Shown here: one piece after another, positions 35,714 through 46,900 of the stretch
Position numbering within the stretch: the stretch's first letter is position 1
How the letters are laid out: the number at the start of each line of letters is the position of its first letter
Assembly (NCBI GenBank): GCA_023213395.1
Contig: CM041465.1
Coordinates: 81,785,741 to 81,849,740, forward strand
Source of the DNA: Cycas panzhihuaensis
Taxonomy: Eukaryota > Cycadophyta
Direction: 5' to 3'
Length of the DNA: 64,000 bases
Notes under the pieces: model-generated
The model's database searches: none
What the model was told of the DNA's origin: nothing
Seen by the model: the letters and a program-made list of their open reading frames with translations, nothing else
Program-made: the position numbers and the translations under genes

Positions 35714-38361
35714 TATTACTACTAATAAGTGTGTTGACTTGATGATAGGTAGTTGGAATTTATTATGTTAGTGATAGAAGCTTCCACATAAGGAACCAAC
35801 ATTTGTTATGTTTGATTTCTATTGATTGGTATGCATCATAGATAATGGCAGTATGAAAGTGATTAATTAACATGATTTTATTTTTGGCCTCACATACATT
35901 ATTAAAACACTTAAGTTTACATAGTTTAACCAAAGAATTATGTTATAATATTTTTATATTTTTGTGAGTTTGTCAAGTAATAAAATACCCACATGCCTTT
36001 GATATGTATGTTCCAATTATTTTGGGTTGTATAACTACTATATTATACTATGCTAGAGTGGTTAGATCTTAATTGATGCTCATATTCATTATTAGATTGG
36101 GTTCCTTAATGGAGATGTTATGGTTGATAGGATATTGTTATATTTTTATGGTGTATGAATAGTGAAGCATGCAAGTTATATGCCAGGTGAATAGAACTTT
36201 TCATGTCAATATTGTAGGTATGATAACAATGCCCTTATATCATTATTAGTTGTGTAGTACTTCTTATGATTATGTAGGAATATTTGAATAAGGGTGTAGT
36301 TTTATCATAGTTACAGTATACGATTCTATGTTGTTGGTCATTGAGAGTTTAAAATTTGTTTACCTATGATTGTCATCTTTTGGTAGCTTTATGCTTTTGA
36401 AGGGCATGGGGCAACTTGTGTTAGTTTCTCCAAAGTGAGTGGGGCTAGGTGAAGGTCTTAAGCAATTTTGGTAAAATAGTTCCACCAATCTCATGGCCTC
36501 TTATGCTAAAGAGTTAACCCTAATTTATAGGGATTTTATTTATTAGAAGTAAAGAAATATGGAGGATAGTATTAAGGTTTTATTTTTACTAAGAGAAAAT
36601 TTTCTTTTGGTTGAAAATGATACTTTTATTAATAAGAAATAAAACATACTATTATAGTGAAAAATAAGGGAGAATATAGTTAGACATCCTCCATCCATAT
36701 GGATGAGTTAGTTTTAAAATAGGAGAATGAAAATTAATATAGCCTAAGTATACTATATATAAGAAACTAAAAATAAGATAACATATAACAACAATGTGAA
36801 AAATATGAACTACCAAGTAGCAAAGCATCACTAAACTAGGAGCATCATTATTAGGCTTCTCCAACTATCATATCCTTTATTGGGCCAATCATTCTTGATA
36901 GTCCAACATTATAAGGAATGGGATCAAAAGGATGTGGAGTGAGTTGCTTATAAGAGCTAGTGTATGACTATTAGGGATGTAAAGAGGGCTATTTTAAAGA
37001 AATGGTAGGGAGAGAAATGTGGATTAAGAAGGGGTAATTATATAAGATAATTACTTTATTAAGATTATTTCTAAGACCTAGAGAAGTGTGGGTTAAGAAA
37101 GGGTAATTATATAAGACAATCACTTTGCTAAGGTTACTTTATTTCTAATATCTACATTCATGGTCTACTAAAATCTACCCCTATATTAGCATTTGGCATC
37201 CCTAGCCTTTCTTTTTTAATCTCCATAATGGTAGATATGTATGTGAATATTAATAGCTCCTTCTAGATAATTAGCTACATATAGGAGGAATTCTTGTATC
37301 AACTATTTAAGTGCCTCAATAATTATACCATCTCCTTAATAATCAATCTTATTCAAAGGGCAATTTAGAATGATTATGACTTAGTAATTTCCTTTAATTT
37401 TATATCTTATGACTAAATTAAAAGTATTCTATGAATAGTCTATTGTGTATTGGTACAATTATATTTAATTCAATAATGAAGAGGGTGTATGTGATATGCT
37501 TACCTTTTTTTGTCATATATACATTAAAAAAAGAAAAAAATCAATGGTTAGTTATCTTGGTAGTTGAACCTTGGTATGAATCCATAATGAATTACAATAT
37601 TTTTGTTTAATATGTTGATATTGTGGAAGATAAATTTATCATTATAAAAACTCACAATGTAGTGAAGGTTTATGGAGTATTGTTGGCATAGTTAATATAA
37701 ATAGATTTTTTTAAATTATAACATTTATTTATGTTTTTGTAATTATAGACTTTTTAGCCACAAATAAGGTTTAAAAGATGTATTATGTTCTCACTATAGT
37801 AAGTCAACCTAGACAAACTTAACTAAGTAGGGAAAACCCCTTAATATATGCATAAGCTTCGAGAAGAAGGTGAATTATGGTAGCAATATCATCTACCTAT
37901 ATTTATACTTATAAGATAAAGCATGTTAAGATAGTAAAAAGCAAAGGTTGAATTATTGCATGTCTACCCCTCATAATGAGCATAGACACCCTTGAATTAT
38001 AAAGAGATAAATTATTTTACAATTATAGTATTAAATATATAAAACCACATTGTAAAACATGAACCATGACATATAGATTCTCATTGTCTTCAAGATAAAT
38101 AGATCTATTATTAGAATACTATTAATTATATTTACATTTGATTGGTGAGTTGATTAGGGGTTCATCACTCTCGTTGTGTACACATATACAACCAACTACT
38201 TGTCGATCTATTGCATATGTTTAATGTTTAAATCATCTCGATAATGTATAAAGGTTAAGTTAAAATAGATTTTAATAAATGAGTTTTTGAGGGTAGACTA
38301 ATTCTACCCCACCACACCTCTAATATTATTTTCAACATGTAAAGTTTCTTATCTCTCAACA
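35714..38361. other. AT-rich relic DNA, no gene recognised
   Basis: About 2.6 kb with stops in every frame; the longest frame (36652-36864 minus) has no recognised motif. It contains a 69-bp tandem duplication at 37012-37149. The right-hand end (about 37900-38361) should be the 5' LTR of another copia-type element because a PBS follows, but I cannot place the LTR start. Confidence 0.45.
37012..37149. repeat. 69-bp tandem duplication
   Basis: Two adjacent copies of a unit containing GTGGRTTAAGAARGGGTAATTATATAAGA, at 37012-37080 and 37081-37149, with a few substitutions between them. Confidence 0.7.
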
Positions 38362-38373
38362 TGGTATTAGAGC
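38362..38373 (+). other. PBS of a second copia-type relic (element F)
   Basis: TGGTATTAGAGC preceded by CTCTCAACA, matching the initiator-Met-tRNA PBS seen at 49770. About 590 bases of its internal region follow (38374-38960) before Tat-3 interrupts it; it resumes at 63823. No gag motif is readable in those stretches. Confidence 0.5.
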
Positions 38374-38965
38374 TATAAAGATGGATTCTTGTAATTAAGA
38401 GACGAATTACTAGACATGGATTTCTTCATAAAAAGTATGGAGAATGTTGTTGAAGCATGGGAAAATTGAGCATACAATAAATGGAGGGTGATTTAGGTAG
38501 ATTTGATGTAGAATATTATATAATTAGGTAGATTTCAAGTTAGAAATAGTAAGGAGGTAAATCTTATAAATCAATTTAGTGACGTATATTAAAAATAAGG
38601 CTTGATAAAAATAAAAGGAGGTTTTTTTAATTCTTTTATTTTGTGTTTCCTTGAAAATTTAGAACATGGTCAATTATAAGGCATTGCTACAGGCATTTTG
38701 TAACTTATTTCTTAATGAAAATTATACTTAATATTGAACAAATTTTAAATAAAGAGAAATGCATGAAATAAACTTTTGAAAAATAAATATTTTTGTACTT
38801 GTATGCAATAATATATGGTGCAACTATGATTTATCCTTGCATGAGAAGACTTTATGTGGTTTTATCCCCAAAAAATCCTAATTTAGGTTCTACTAGTAAC
38901 GAAATAAAAGAGAGGAAAAAAGAACAAAATACACACAAACTTTTACTATAAATTTGTATTCATGC

Positions 38966-41480
38966 TGTTTCCCAGCTACTGGGAATGGACTCGAGACGCA
39001 TCGACACAGGTTTGTTCAGGTATATTTTCTTACTTTTCTTACCTATGTTAATTAAGGTAATTTAGAGTAGTTTGTTTGATATATACCTGCCTGCATGCAT
39101 TGTTTGTCTGCTTGCTCATAATGCATGTGCCTGACGGCACGCCTTCAGCCTATGACGACTCACAGTGGGGCCATTCCTCAGAGAATGTTACACCCCGTAT
39201 GGCGTACAGCCACCCATGGCGTCTCCACAGCTTCTCGGGATCGTTTCTGCTAGTTTACTTGTTCTTGTTGCGGTATGTCTTTTGTGTTGCCATCCTTTCT
39301 AAGTCAAACTCGATCCTTAGTTAGGACTTTTTTGACTGTTTTGGGTACTTGCCCACTGTCTGGGCCTTCCCCCAACTGATTTGCCTCATGATCAGCTTCA
39401 GTTTTTGCCTTAAAACCTGATTTTACTGCCTATTTTTTCTCTTTTTTAGTTTCAGTCGACATCACAGAACTAAGCGCATCACAGTAGTTTGCCACGCATT
39501 TAATCGCTCGAAATTTAAAAAAAAGAACCACGCGACAGTTTTCACGTTTTTTTACGAAACTGCAGCGTGGCTCTGTACGATTGGAGGCGCCCCAACGTCC
39601 CCAACGTTCACTTACTGTGAACAAGAGATAAAGAGATTTTTTTCCTTTCATTTGCATGATCTTTGGGCTCATTTTTCAAGACTTCTAAGAGAAACTCTCC
39701 ACAAAAACACAAGAGAAAGACACAGAAATTAGAGAACTTCATGTACAGTAGATGGATAGAGGTGAAGAGGGCTGCCATCAGCTGGAGTTGCAGGGCCATT
39801 GCTGCCCCCTACTGTTCTCCACTACAAGCTCCACTCTCCCTTACAAGTGCTCAAGGATCCAAGGGATTTCTTCACTAAAAAGGCTACTCCAAAGATCAAC
39901 TTTCAACTCCCAACTTGCATGGACCTTCTCCTATCTACACTCATGCAAAAAACACTCAAGACCAGCCCCTAGAAATTGTTTGTTGCCGTTGTTCCAAGTG
40001 GCCAAGTGCATGCATGCATGTCCTTCTCATCCAAGGTATTTCTTGTTTCTTGTTGGTGTTTTTTCTTCCTTGTTTTTATTTTCTACTTGAAAGCTCATTT
40101 CCCTTACTTGCATTCACTTTCTTTACTAGTTCCCTTGTTATTCAATGAAAGTAATCTTAGCTAGTTGTAGCTCTCCCATAGTGCTGCTCTAGATTAGGGG
40201 TATTTTCCCATGTTTCCTTGAGATCCATCTATTCCCTCTAAGCTATCTCTTTCACCCTTTTCTGAGTTAGCCGGTGTAAAGAGTTCCACACGAGGGTTTG
40301 AGGGAGATAGGCGGGGTTCCGTCCCCCATTGCCGTCCTTCTCCCCAAGGGTTCCGTCCCTTGTCCTCTTTCCCTTTACCATCCACATTTTCTTAGGGAAC
40401 GGGGCTAGGGAAGCCTAAGAAATTTGGTTTGAGCTTTCCACTTGGTATAGGTAACCCATCACTACCCGTCTCCACCTTGCTACTCACTAGCGTTTCCTTC
40501 CTGAACCTCGTGGAGACCCCCCGTGGGTGAGTTAGCCATCCCGAGGCTATACTCAGTCCCGTGCAGTATGTTTGATGATGCATGGCAGTGTATATGCTTC
40601 TCGCACACTTTTGTTTTATTGTACTACGTTCTATTGCATAACTTAAGTTATTTAGCTTAGTTGGTTTCGTTTACATACATATACACATATCTTTGCCATA
40701 CTTTGTAGCCTCTCTCCTGAGAGGAAGGTGCTCTCTCCACTTGTTTGCAGGATCGCGTTGGAGGAAGTGGTACGTGAGACAAACCCGCTGCCGGTTAGCT
40801 CCCACACGGTATTTCTCTTCTTTGGTTTTGAGTTCCTTTTCCGTCCTTCCGTTTTATCTAGTTTTTGCATGCTCAAGGGGAGGTAAGTGAACCCCCTTCA
40901 CCACCATTGATCAACGTTGCATGCACGGAGGAAGGAGGGAAGAAGCGCAACCTAGAAGGAGAAGCTGCACTTCCACTCGAATGCCTGATCTAGGTATTCT
41001 TCGCATTTCTTTCGTATTTCCTTTTTACGCTCTTTTTTGTCTTTTTATGTTTATCGTAATAAATAAGCAAAGATAAAGGAACATAAAGGAAAAGGAAAAT
41101 AATCTTTTATTTTACATTTACTTTCTGGCATTGTTTCTTTGCTTTACATAGCGTAGGAATAGAAGACCCGTTTATGTTGTACCCCTCAGCTATACTTTGC
41201 TTCATACCTGTTGCACGTTAGGTTTGTTGCCCCCTCGTTGCCTTCTCATTACCTTGGGAAGCCGCAACGTGCGAGGTTTCCCTTTCCTTCCCAGCCATCC
41301 GAAGGGTAGGAAGGCCTCGTTTTTGCACTACCGGAAGTAACCAGCACCTCAGCCCAGAACTCAAGGCTCCGCCAAGCGGACGTTTTGCGAGGTGAGATTC
41401 TCGCTGCCTAGCCTAGTTAGTGTAGTGTTTTTATATCCCTTTGCTAGACGTAGGATCACCGCCCCGCAGGGAGCGCTCCA
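38966..41480 (+). repeat. 5' LTR of Tat-3
   Basis: 2515 bases, TGTTTCCCAGC to GCTCCA, nearly identical to 61295-63817 over most of its length but with three strongly divergent patches (about 39460-39600, 39735-39765 and 41325-41385). The G-box site is altered (GCAGCGTGGC, 39562-39571). Intron-like signals: donor GTATTTCTTG 40036, acceptor TTGTTTGCAG ending 40750, second donor GTAAGT 40883-40888. Frames inside it, such as 39752-40090, are LTR sequence and not genes. Confidence 0.92.
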
Positions 41481-41481
41481 C

Positions 41482-41499
41482 TGGCGACCATACTGGGGA
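41482..41499 (+). other. PBS of Tat-3
   Basis: TGGCGACCATACTGGGGA, one base after the LTR end. Probably matches the 3' end of a tRNA-Arg, as recalled for Ogre/Tat relatives; not checked. Confidence 0.72.
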
Positions 41500-41681
41500 C
41501 TGCCAGTAAGCGAGCTAAATCCTCTTCCCCTTCTTGTTGGTGTTCTTGCCTCTAGGTAGTTCCGCATTCCGTGTTTTTAGTTGGGCAACCCCCAACGTGT
41601 TTGCATTACTTTCCTTCCTTTCCTTTTCGTTTCTTCTAATGACGCTCGTGAAGGCGTTGCATGTGACGTTTCTCGCGTTGC

Positions 41682-43971
41682 TTGCGAGGTTTGCCACCAT
41701 TGTTAGAAGACCAATCGTCTCGTTCCCTTCCGTCGTTGAACCCCGATTCGACAATGGAAGGTTACCCGTCCGATTGGGCCTACCGTGCCATGACTTCGGG
41801 AACTCAAGAGTTCCCTTCATCTGTCCCGGAATCTGCCCATGAGGGCGATGATTCCATCTACTACTCAGATGACTATTTCCACCCTGATGACTTTCAGCCT
41901 TCCGCTCAAGCAGCGGAAGATTCGGTCCCTCACGAGACTCGCCACCCCGTTGGCAAGCCTTACGAGGGGCACCCCGAGGGATCCCCTACTTTCGAAGTCC
42001 CTTCGACCTCGTATGGCTATGAGGATACCCCTCCTGCCGACGCGGTCAAGGCGCTTAGCGAGTACTTTCGAGCAGCTCGCCGCTAGCCGCATCCTAGATG
42101 GTTTGCAGAAATGCTACGTAATGTAGCATCTTCTTCGTCCATGCCTATGTCATCTACAACGATCGATGCTTCTACCCGCGCACACACGTCCTATGCCATG
42201 TCTACCCCGGCACCAAAGGCAAGTGTCGCGCCGCCTGTTTCCAGCCGTGGTCCTACTTCTTCAGGACCCGTTCGTGGTATGTCCTTTCCTCAACTCGGGG
42301 TTAGCATGCCATGCCCAAGCCAAACGCATGCGCCACCTTTGAATGTGGCACATGCGTTCCCTAGTAGGCCTCGAGGCCCTACCAGTGCCGCCGCCGTTAG
42401 CTATGTAGGACCCACTCCTACATATGTCCAAAACCCGATTGGTGGTCCTTCTCTTTACGTGCCCCCAGGTTACACGTCTCAACCTTGGGGGCAAGGCAAG
42501 GGAAGCCATCTCCCTGTCTATGGGGTGGACCCGTTGCACCCATATGGGGTCGCGCCACCTACGGGTGGCCCATGTGGGCAAAACCCGTTCCCTCATCCTC
42601 CGTTTCCATCGTCCAGTGCAACTCCCATTACTGTGTCATCGCAAGGGAGCATACCTCCTTTTCAGAGCTTTTACCCGCATCTCCCTTTCCAACAAGGGGC
42701 CTTTTCCCAAGGAGGGATGGGTTGAACACCCCCATCCATTCCTTTACCGGTTGTCGATCCATTAGCCCAATCAAGGACATGTCCTTTCGTGGACTATAGG
42801 TCGATGCCATTGTCTGTTGAGGCGCTAAGGACTAACCTGCCACCTCACCCTCCTGAAGTTCCCAAATTCGACGGGACTTCGTCACAAGACCCAACCGAGC
42901 ATGTACGCAGCTTTTCTATGACGTGCATCGATTATTGGTCTTACGACCATATCCTTATGAAGCTATTCCCACGGTCCTTGCAGGGCGATACCCTCAAGTG
43001 GTTTTACTGACTTCCTGCCCGTTCGATCTCCTCATTCCAGCAACTAATGGACGAGTTCGTCAACTATTTTGACATAGCTTACCCATTCGAAAGCAGAATG
43101 AAGGAGCTTCTGTCGCTTAAACAAGGTCACGATGAGATGAATCGTGACTTTGTGCGACGCTTTCACGATCTTCTTCACTCCACCAAGGCCACGTTGCCTG
43201 AGGGGTTGAAGAGGGATCTCTTTATCAATGCACTTCGCCCCGAAGTGCATGTGGAAGTCCTCAAGATGGGGGTGACCACGTGTGACTCCGCCATCACGAG
43301 GTGTTTAGCTTTGGAGGCCATTGAGATCCAAGCGGGACTCAAGAAACCTCCCAAGCCCTCGCAACGTCGCGAGGCGCCTCCTCCAGTGAAGGAGACCAAA
43401 CCTTCGCAGCCCGCTAGGTCCACCTCTCATCCGACTGAGATGACCCTAGATCCCCTTACCTCCGCCATTCGCTCATTCGAGCGTATGATGAAGGAGTTAA
43501 AACTCCAACTTCATTCATCGCCAACCTCCCATAAACCTGTCCAGCAGACTTCTCGTGCGATGCCCCCCAAATGGGGTAACACCCAGTCTTCTCAAGCAAG
43601 GAGGACCGATCCTCCCCTTAAGAAGAGGTGGTGCTCCATCCACAGGGAATGTTTCCATGACGATTCGGGCACAAGACCCATGCGACGCCCGCCGCGACTG
43701 CCCCTCAGCGACATCGAGGCCTAACCTCGATCGGCCCATTCATAGAGACCCGCCCCAAACATGGGGAACGGGTCGCGATGTCCAAAGAAAGGAACAGTTG
43801 AACGGGATAGGTCTCCGATCCCGCCCTTTGCGTGGTACAGGGAAGGGTGTGCAGAGGTCGCCTTCCCCTTCGCGATCCCCAACCGCTGGCCCATCACCTT
43901 CACAGTCCTGTAACAAGGGAAAGAAGGTAATCCAAATGCTCGAGACCACTCCTCTTTACGCGTTAACCTAG
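41682..43971 (+). pseudogene. Tat-3 gag
   Basis: The frame from 41682 (LRGLPPLLED) is kept to about 43665, with stops only at 42084, 42723 and 43008. Order: acidic N-terminus; Pro/Ser/Gly-rich stretch with DPLHPYGVAPPTGGPCGQNP; gag domain (PPEVPKFDGTSSQDPTEHV, LKRDLFINALRPEVHVEVLK, 42840-43280); charged spacer; then WCSIHRECFHDDS. A small deletion near 43665 removes the last Cys of the C-x2-H-x4-H-x4-C knuckle and shifts the frame. The basic tail continues in another frame (43755-43971; KGKKVIQMLE). The ATG at 41661 is followed directly by TGA, as in Tat-1. Confidence 0.86.
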
Positions 43972-44154
43972 TCTCAAGCCGCGAAGGAGGCAACAGGTGC
44001 CTCTGCGTCTACCTCGTAGCTTGATCCTCCTTCGGAGATTCCCGCACTTCCCAAGACTATTCCCGTACGCCCTGGGCGATTCGACTTTAGGAGAGCCCTT
44101 ACCCAACCCATAGGGAGGGGTAAGCCTTTCTCCGTAGTCGAAAAGCTTCTTACT

Positions 44155-45600
44155 GTGGCTGCCGGGATGTCCATCATGGACATCTTGACAAGTTGCCCGA
44201 AGCAACGAGCGCTCCTCCTAGAAGCTCTTGGATCGAATGACGCATCCGTTCATGCCTTGGGTACGACCCCAAGCGGTGAACCCATTATCTCCTTCGACCC
44301 TAGAGATCTTCCCGCATCCAGTGGAAGGGAACGCCAATGGAACTTCCCTTTCACCATTACCATAGATACTCCCGATTGCACGTTATGGAGAACCGTCGTG
44401 GACAACAGTTCCTCCGTCAACGCCATGCCCTTGCGCGTTATGCAAGAGCTCGGCGTTTCCGCCTTGGAACCTGTTCCATGGTGTTGTCAGGGTTATAACG
44501 GTACCAAGAAGACTCCCTTAGGATCTATCTCGATACCCCTTACCCTCGAGGACAAGACTGTCGTTACCGACATCATCGTCCTCGATGTCGATGTTGATTA
44601 CAACCTGCTTCTGGGTCGACCATGGCTTGGCCAAATGGGAGCTGTGTGTTCCACCCATTGGGGGCAACTTAAATTTTTCCATAATGGACAAATGAAAGTT
44701 ATCCTCCGCGAGCAATTGCTTGCCAAACCAGCTAGGCCTCCCGCCCAGGCAAGCCATGGCCATACGAAGGGAAACAAACGCCCTCCTGACCATGCCTCAG
44801 CTTGCTCCATTGGAATCCCCGATTCCTCTTACCGAGAAGAAGATCCAACACCTCCTTCTCCGAGCTCGACGCATTTTGCTCCTATTGGTGTCGGGAGCTA
44901 TGGGTATCTTACCGTGTTTGATGATGAGGGATCCCATAGTGAGGACGAGGATCGTCCTCACCCAGTCTCGTTCCTACGCACCAGTGTGGGGCGTCTTCCT
45001 AGCCCTAGGCTCCCTCCTAGGACCTCTTTTGTTGTAGAGCCGGGTCACTTTCACATGTCACATGACATTGCGCATGTTGATCATCACGTTCCTGGCTCTT
45101 CCACCCCGTCGCCTCCCGTAGGTGACGATGTTGAGAGTTTCCCTCTTACTTTTTATGAGGGACCTCTCATTGACTCTCCTTCGGAGTCCCTTGGGGATGA
45201 CGGGCAGTCTTCAGGCCATACCGGTCCTATCGCTCCCACGCCATCCCTCGCCTCGCCCATTCGAAGTCAGGTCATCAATGGGGTGGACTACTTCGAAGAC
45301 GACGAGGCTTTGCTGGAACACTTAGCTGGTTCCATGCCGAGTTTGCCTCCTGGTCACCACAAGCTTGGCCATCAGAAGGTCTTAGCGATGGGGTCCACAT
45401 TAGCCGACCCCATCCCTTCTCCCGTTTCCTCCCTTCCGGTTGATCTTGCCCCCCTCCATTTCGAGGAGGGGAATGCCATGTGCATGGGGGCAACCCAGGA
45501 CATGGTCCTTGCCCCAGACAAGGTCATCAAGGTAGGAGCGGAGTGCACCCCCGACGAACTGAGGGAATACACCCTCCTGTTCTGGGAATTCCGCGATGTA
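44155..45600 (+). pseudogene. Tat-3 protease and linker
   Basis: First part of an uninterrupted 609-codon frame (44155-45984). It starts in AAGMSIMDILTSCPKQRALL. The active-site block reads VVDNSSSVNAMP: Ser replaces the Gly of DNG found in the other two copies, a G-to-A change that should inactivate the enzyme. VDVDYNLLLGRPWLGQMG follows (44589-44640). The Ser/Pro/His linker (44750-45400) contains acidic HSEDEDRPHP. EGNAMCMGATQDMVLAPDK and FRDVFAWDYSDMKGIDPS lead into RT. Confidence 0.84.
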
Positions 45601-46900
45601 TTCGCGTGGGACTACTCAGACATGAAGGGCATTGACCCCTCCATCGTCACGCATAACCTTACGACCTTCCCTGATGCTTGCCCCATGCGTCAGAAGCAGC
45701 GTCCCCTTCACCTGAACCTTTCAGCTGCCGTTAAGATGGAAGTTGAGAAGCTTCTAGAAGCGGGACTTATTTCCTCCATCGGTTACCCCAAGTGGGTATC
45801 GAACATCATTCCCGTTGCTAAGAAGAACGAGACCATTCGTATTTGTGTCGATTTTCGCGACATGAACAACGCTTGTCCTAAGGATAACTTTCCTCTCCCT
45901 TTCATCGATCAAATAATCGATCGTACGACTGGATTCAAAGTTATGTCCCTGATGGACGGCTTCTCCGGCTATAACCAGATCTAGATCTCTCCTGAAGACC
46001 GTCATAAGACGGCCTTCACGATGCCATGGGGTACCTTTGCCTACAAGGCAATGCCCTTCGATCTAAAAAATGCAGGGGCTACTTACCAGAGGGCCATGCA
46101 TTTCATCTTCCACGACCTCATCAATAATACGTTGGAGGTCTTCATGGACGATATGATGGACCTCTCTCGTACCAGAGCCCACCACCCCTCTGACTTGCGT
46201 GCCATCTTCGCAAGATGCCGCAAGTATCATGTAAGCCTAAACTCGCTGAAATGCGTGTTTGCTGTTACTTCTGGCAAACTATTAGGTTTCCTCGTGTCCC
46301 AACAAGGAATCCAAATCGATCCGGAAAAAGTCAAGGCGATCCTTGACATGTCACCGCCTAGGACTCAACGACAAATTAAGTCGTTCCTAGGCAGGCGTGG
46401 TTTCTTGAGGTGATTTTTGGCATATTTCGCCATAAACGCCAAACCCCTTACGAACCTATTGAAGAAAGGAGCCCCTTTTGTCTGGTCGGACAAGACCCAA
46501 AAGGCCTTCGTAGGACTCAAGGAAGCTCTTGTTTCCGCCTCTATGTTGATGCCTCCTCGCTTCGATAGGCCCTTCATTCTGTACACCTCAACAACCGACG
46601 AATCCCTGGGCGCAATGCTCGTACAGGAGGACGATTCAGGAACCGAGAGGGCCATTTATTTCATCAGCCACACTCTTGTTGCCGCTGAATTGAACTACCC
46701 TCCTGCCGAAAAGGAATGCCTCTCCTTGGTCCATGCGACCAAGAAATTCTGGCATTACCTGCTCGGCAATACAACTAAGGTGATCGTTCAATCTGATCCC
46801 TTGCGTTACTTACTTACCCATTCAGACTTGACAGGTAGGACGGGATGTTGGGCCGTCCTGCTTCAAGAATTTGACTTGCAGGTCGTCAATAGGAAGTCGA
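45601..46900 (+). pseudogene. Tat-3 reverse transcriptase and native RNase H
   Basis: The frame stays the same throughout but is cut by a TAG at 45982 (QIQISPED block) and a TGA at 46411 (RRFLA block). Motifs: SNIIPVAKKNETIRICVDF, MNNACPKDNFPLPFIDQ, MSLMDGFSGYNQ, MPFDLKNAGATYQRAM, catalytic FMDD at 46141-46152 and SFLGRRGFLR. The native RNase H (46570-46830) reads LYTSTTDESLGAML, without the first catalytic Asp; AEKECLSLVHATKKFWHYLL and VQSDPLRYLL keep the other acidic residues. Both stops are explained by single C-to-T changes relative to the other copies. Confidence 0.88.

Noticed and set aside
36100-36130. FLNGD read near 36112, as in the copia RT block AFLNGDL.
   Set aside because: Neighbouring residues do not continue the RT pattern on either side; five residues in AT-rich DNA is chance level.
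39752-40090. Open frame of 112 codons in the Tat-3 5' LTR, repeated at 61986-62459.
   Set aside because: It recurs only because the LTR is duplicated. The frame crosses the putative intron donor, differs between the two LTRs at its start, and is not present in Tat-1 or Tat-2 LTRs.
39850-40090. Possible signal-peptide or membrane protein suggested by LFLVGVFSSLFLFST in an LTR frame.
   Set aside because: The hydrophobic run is the translation of the T-rich stretch right after the intron-like donor, as expected of plant intron sequence.
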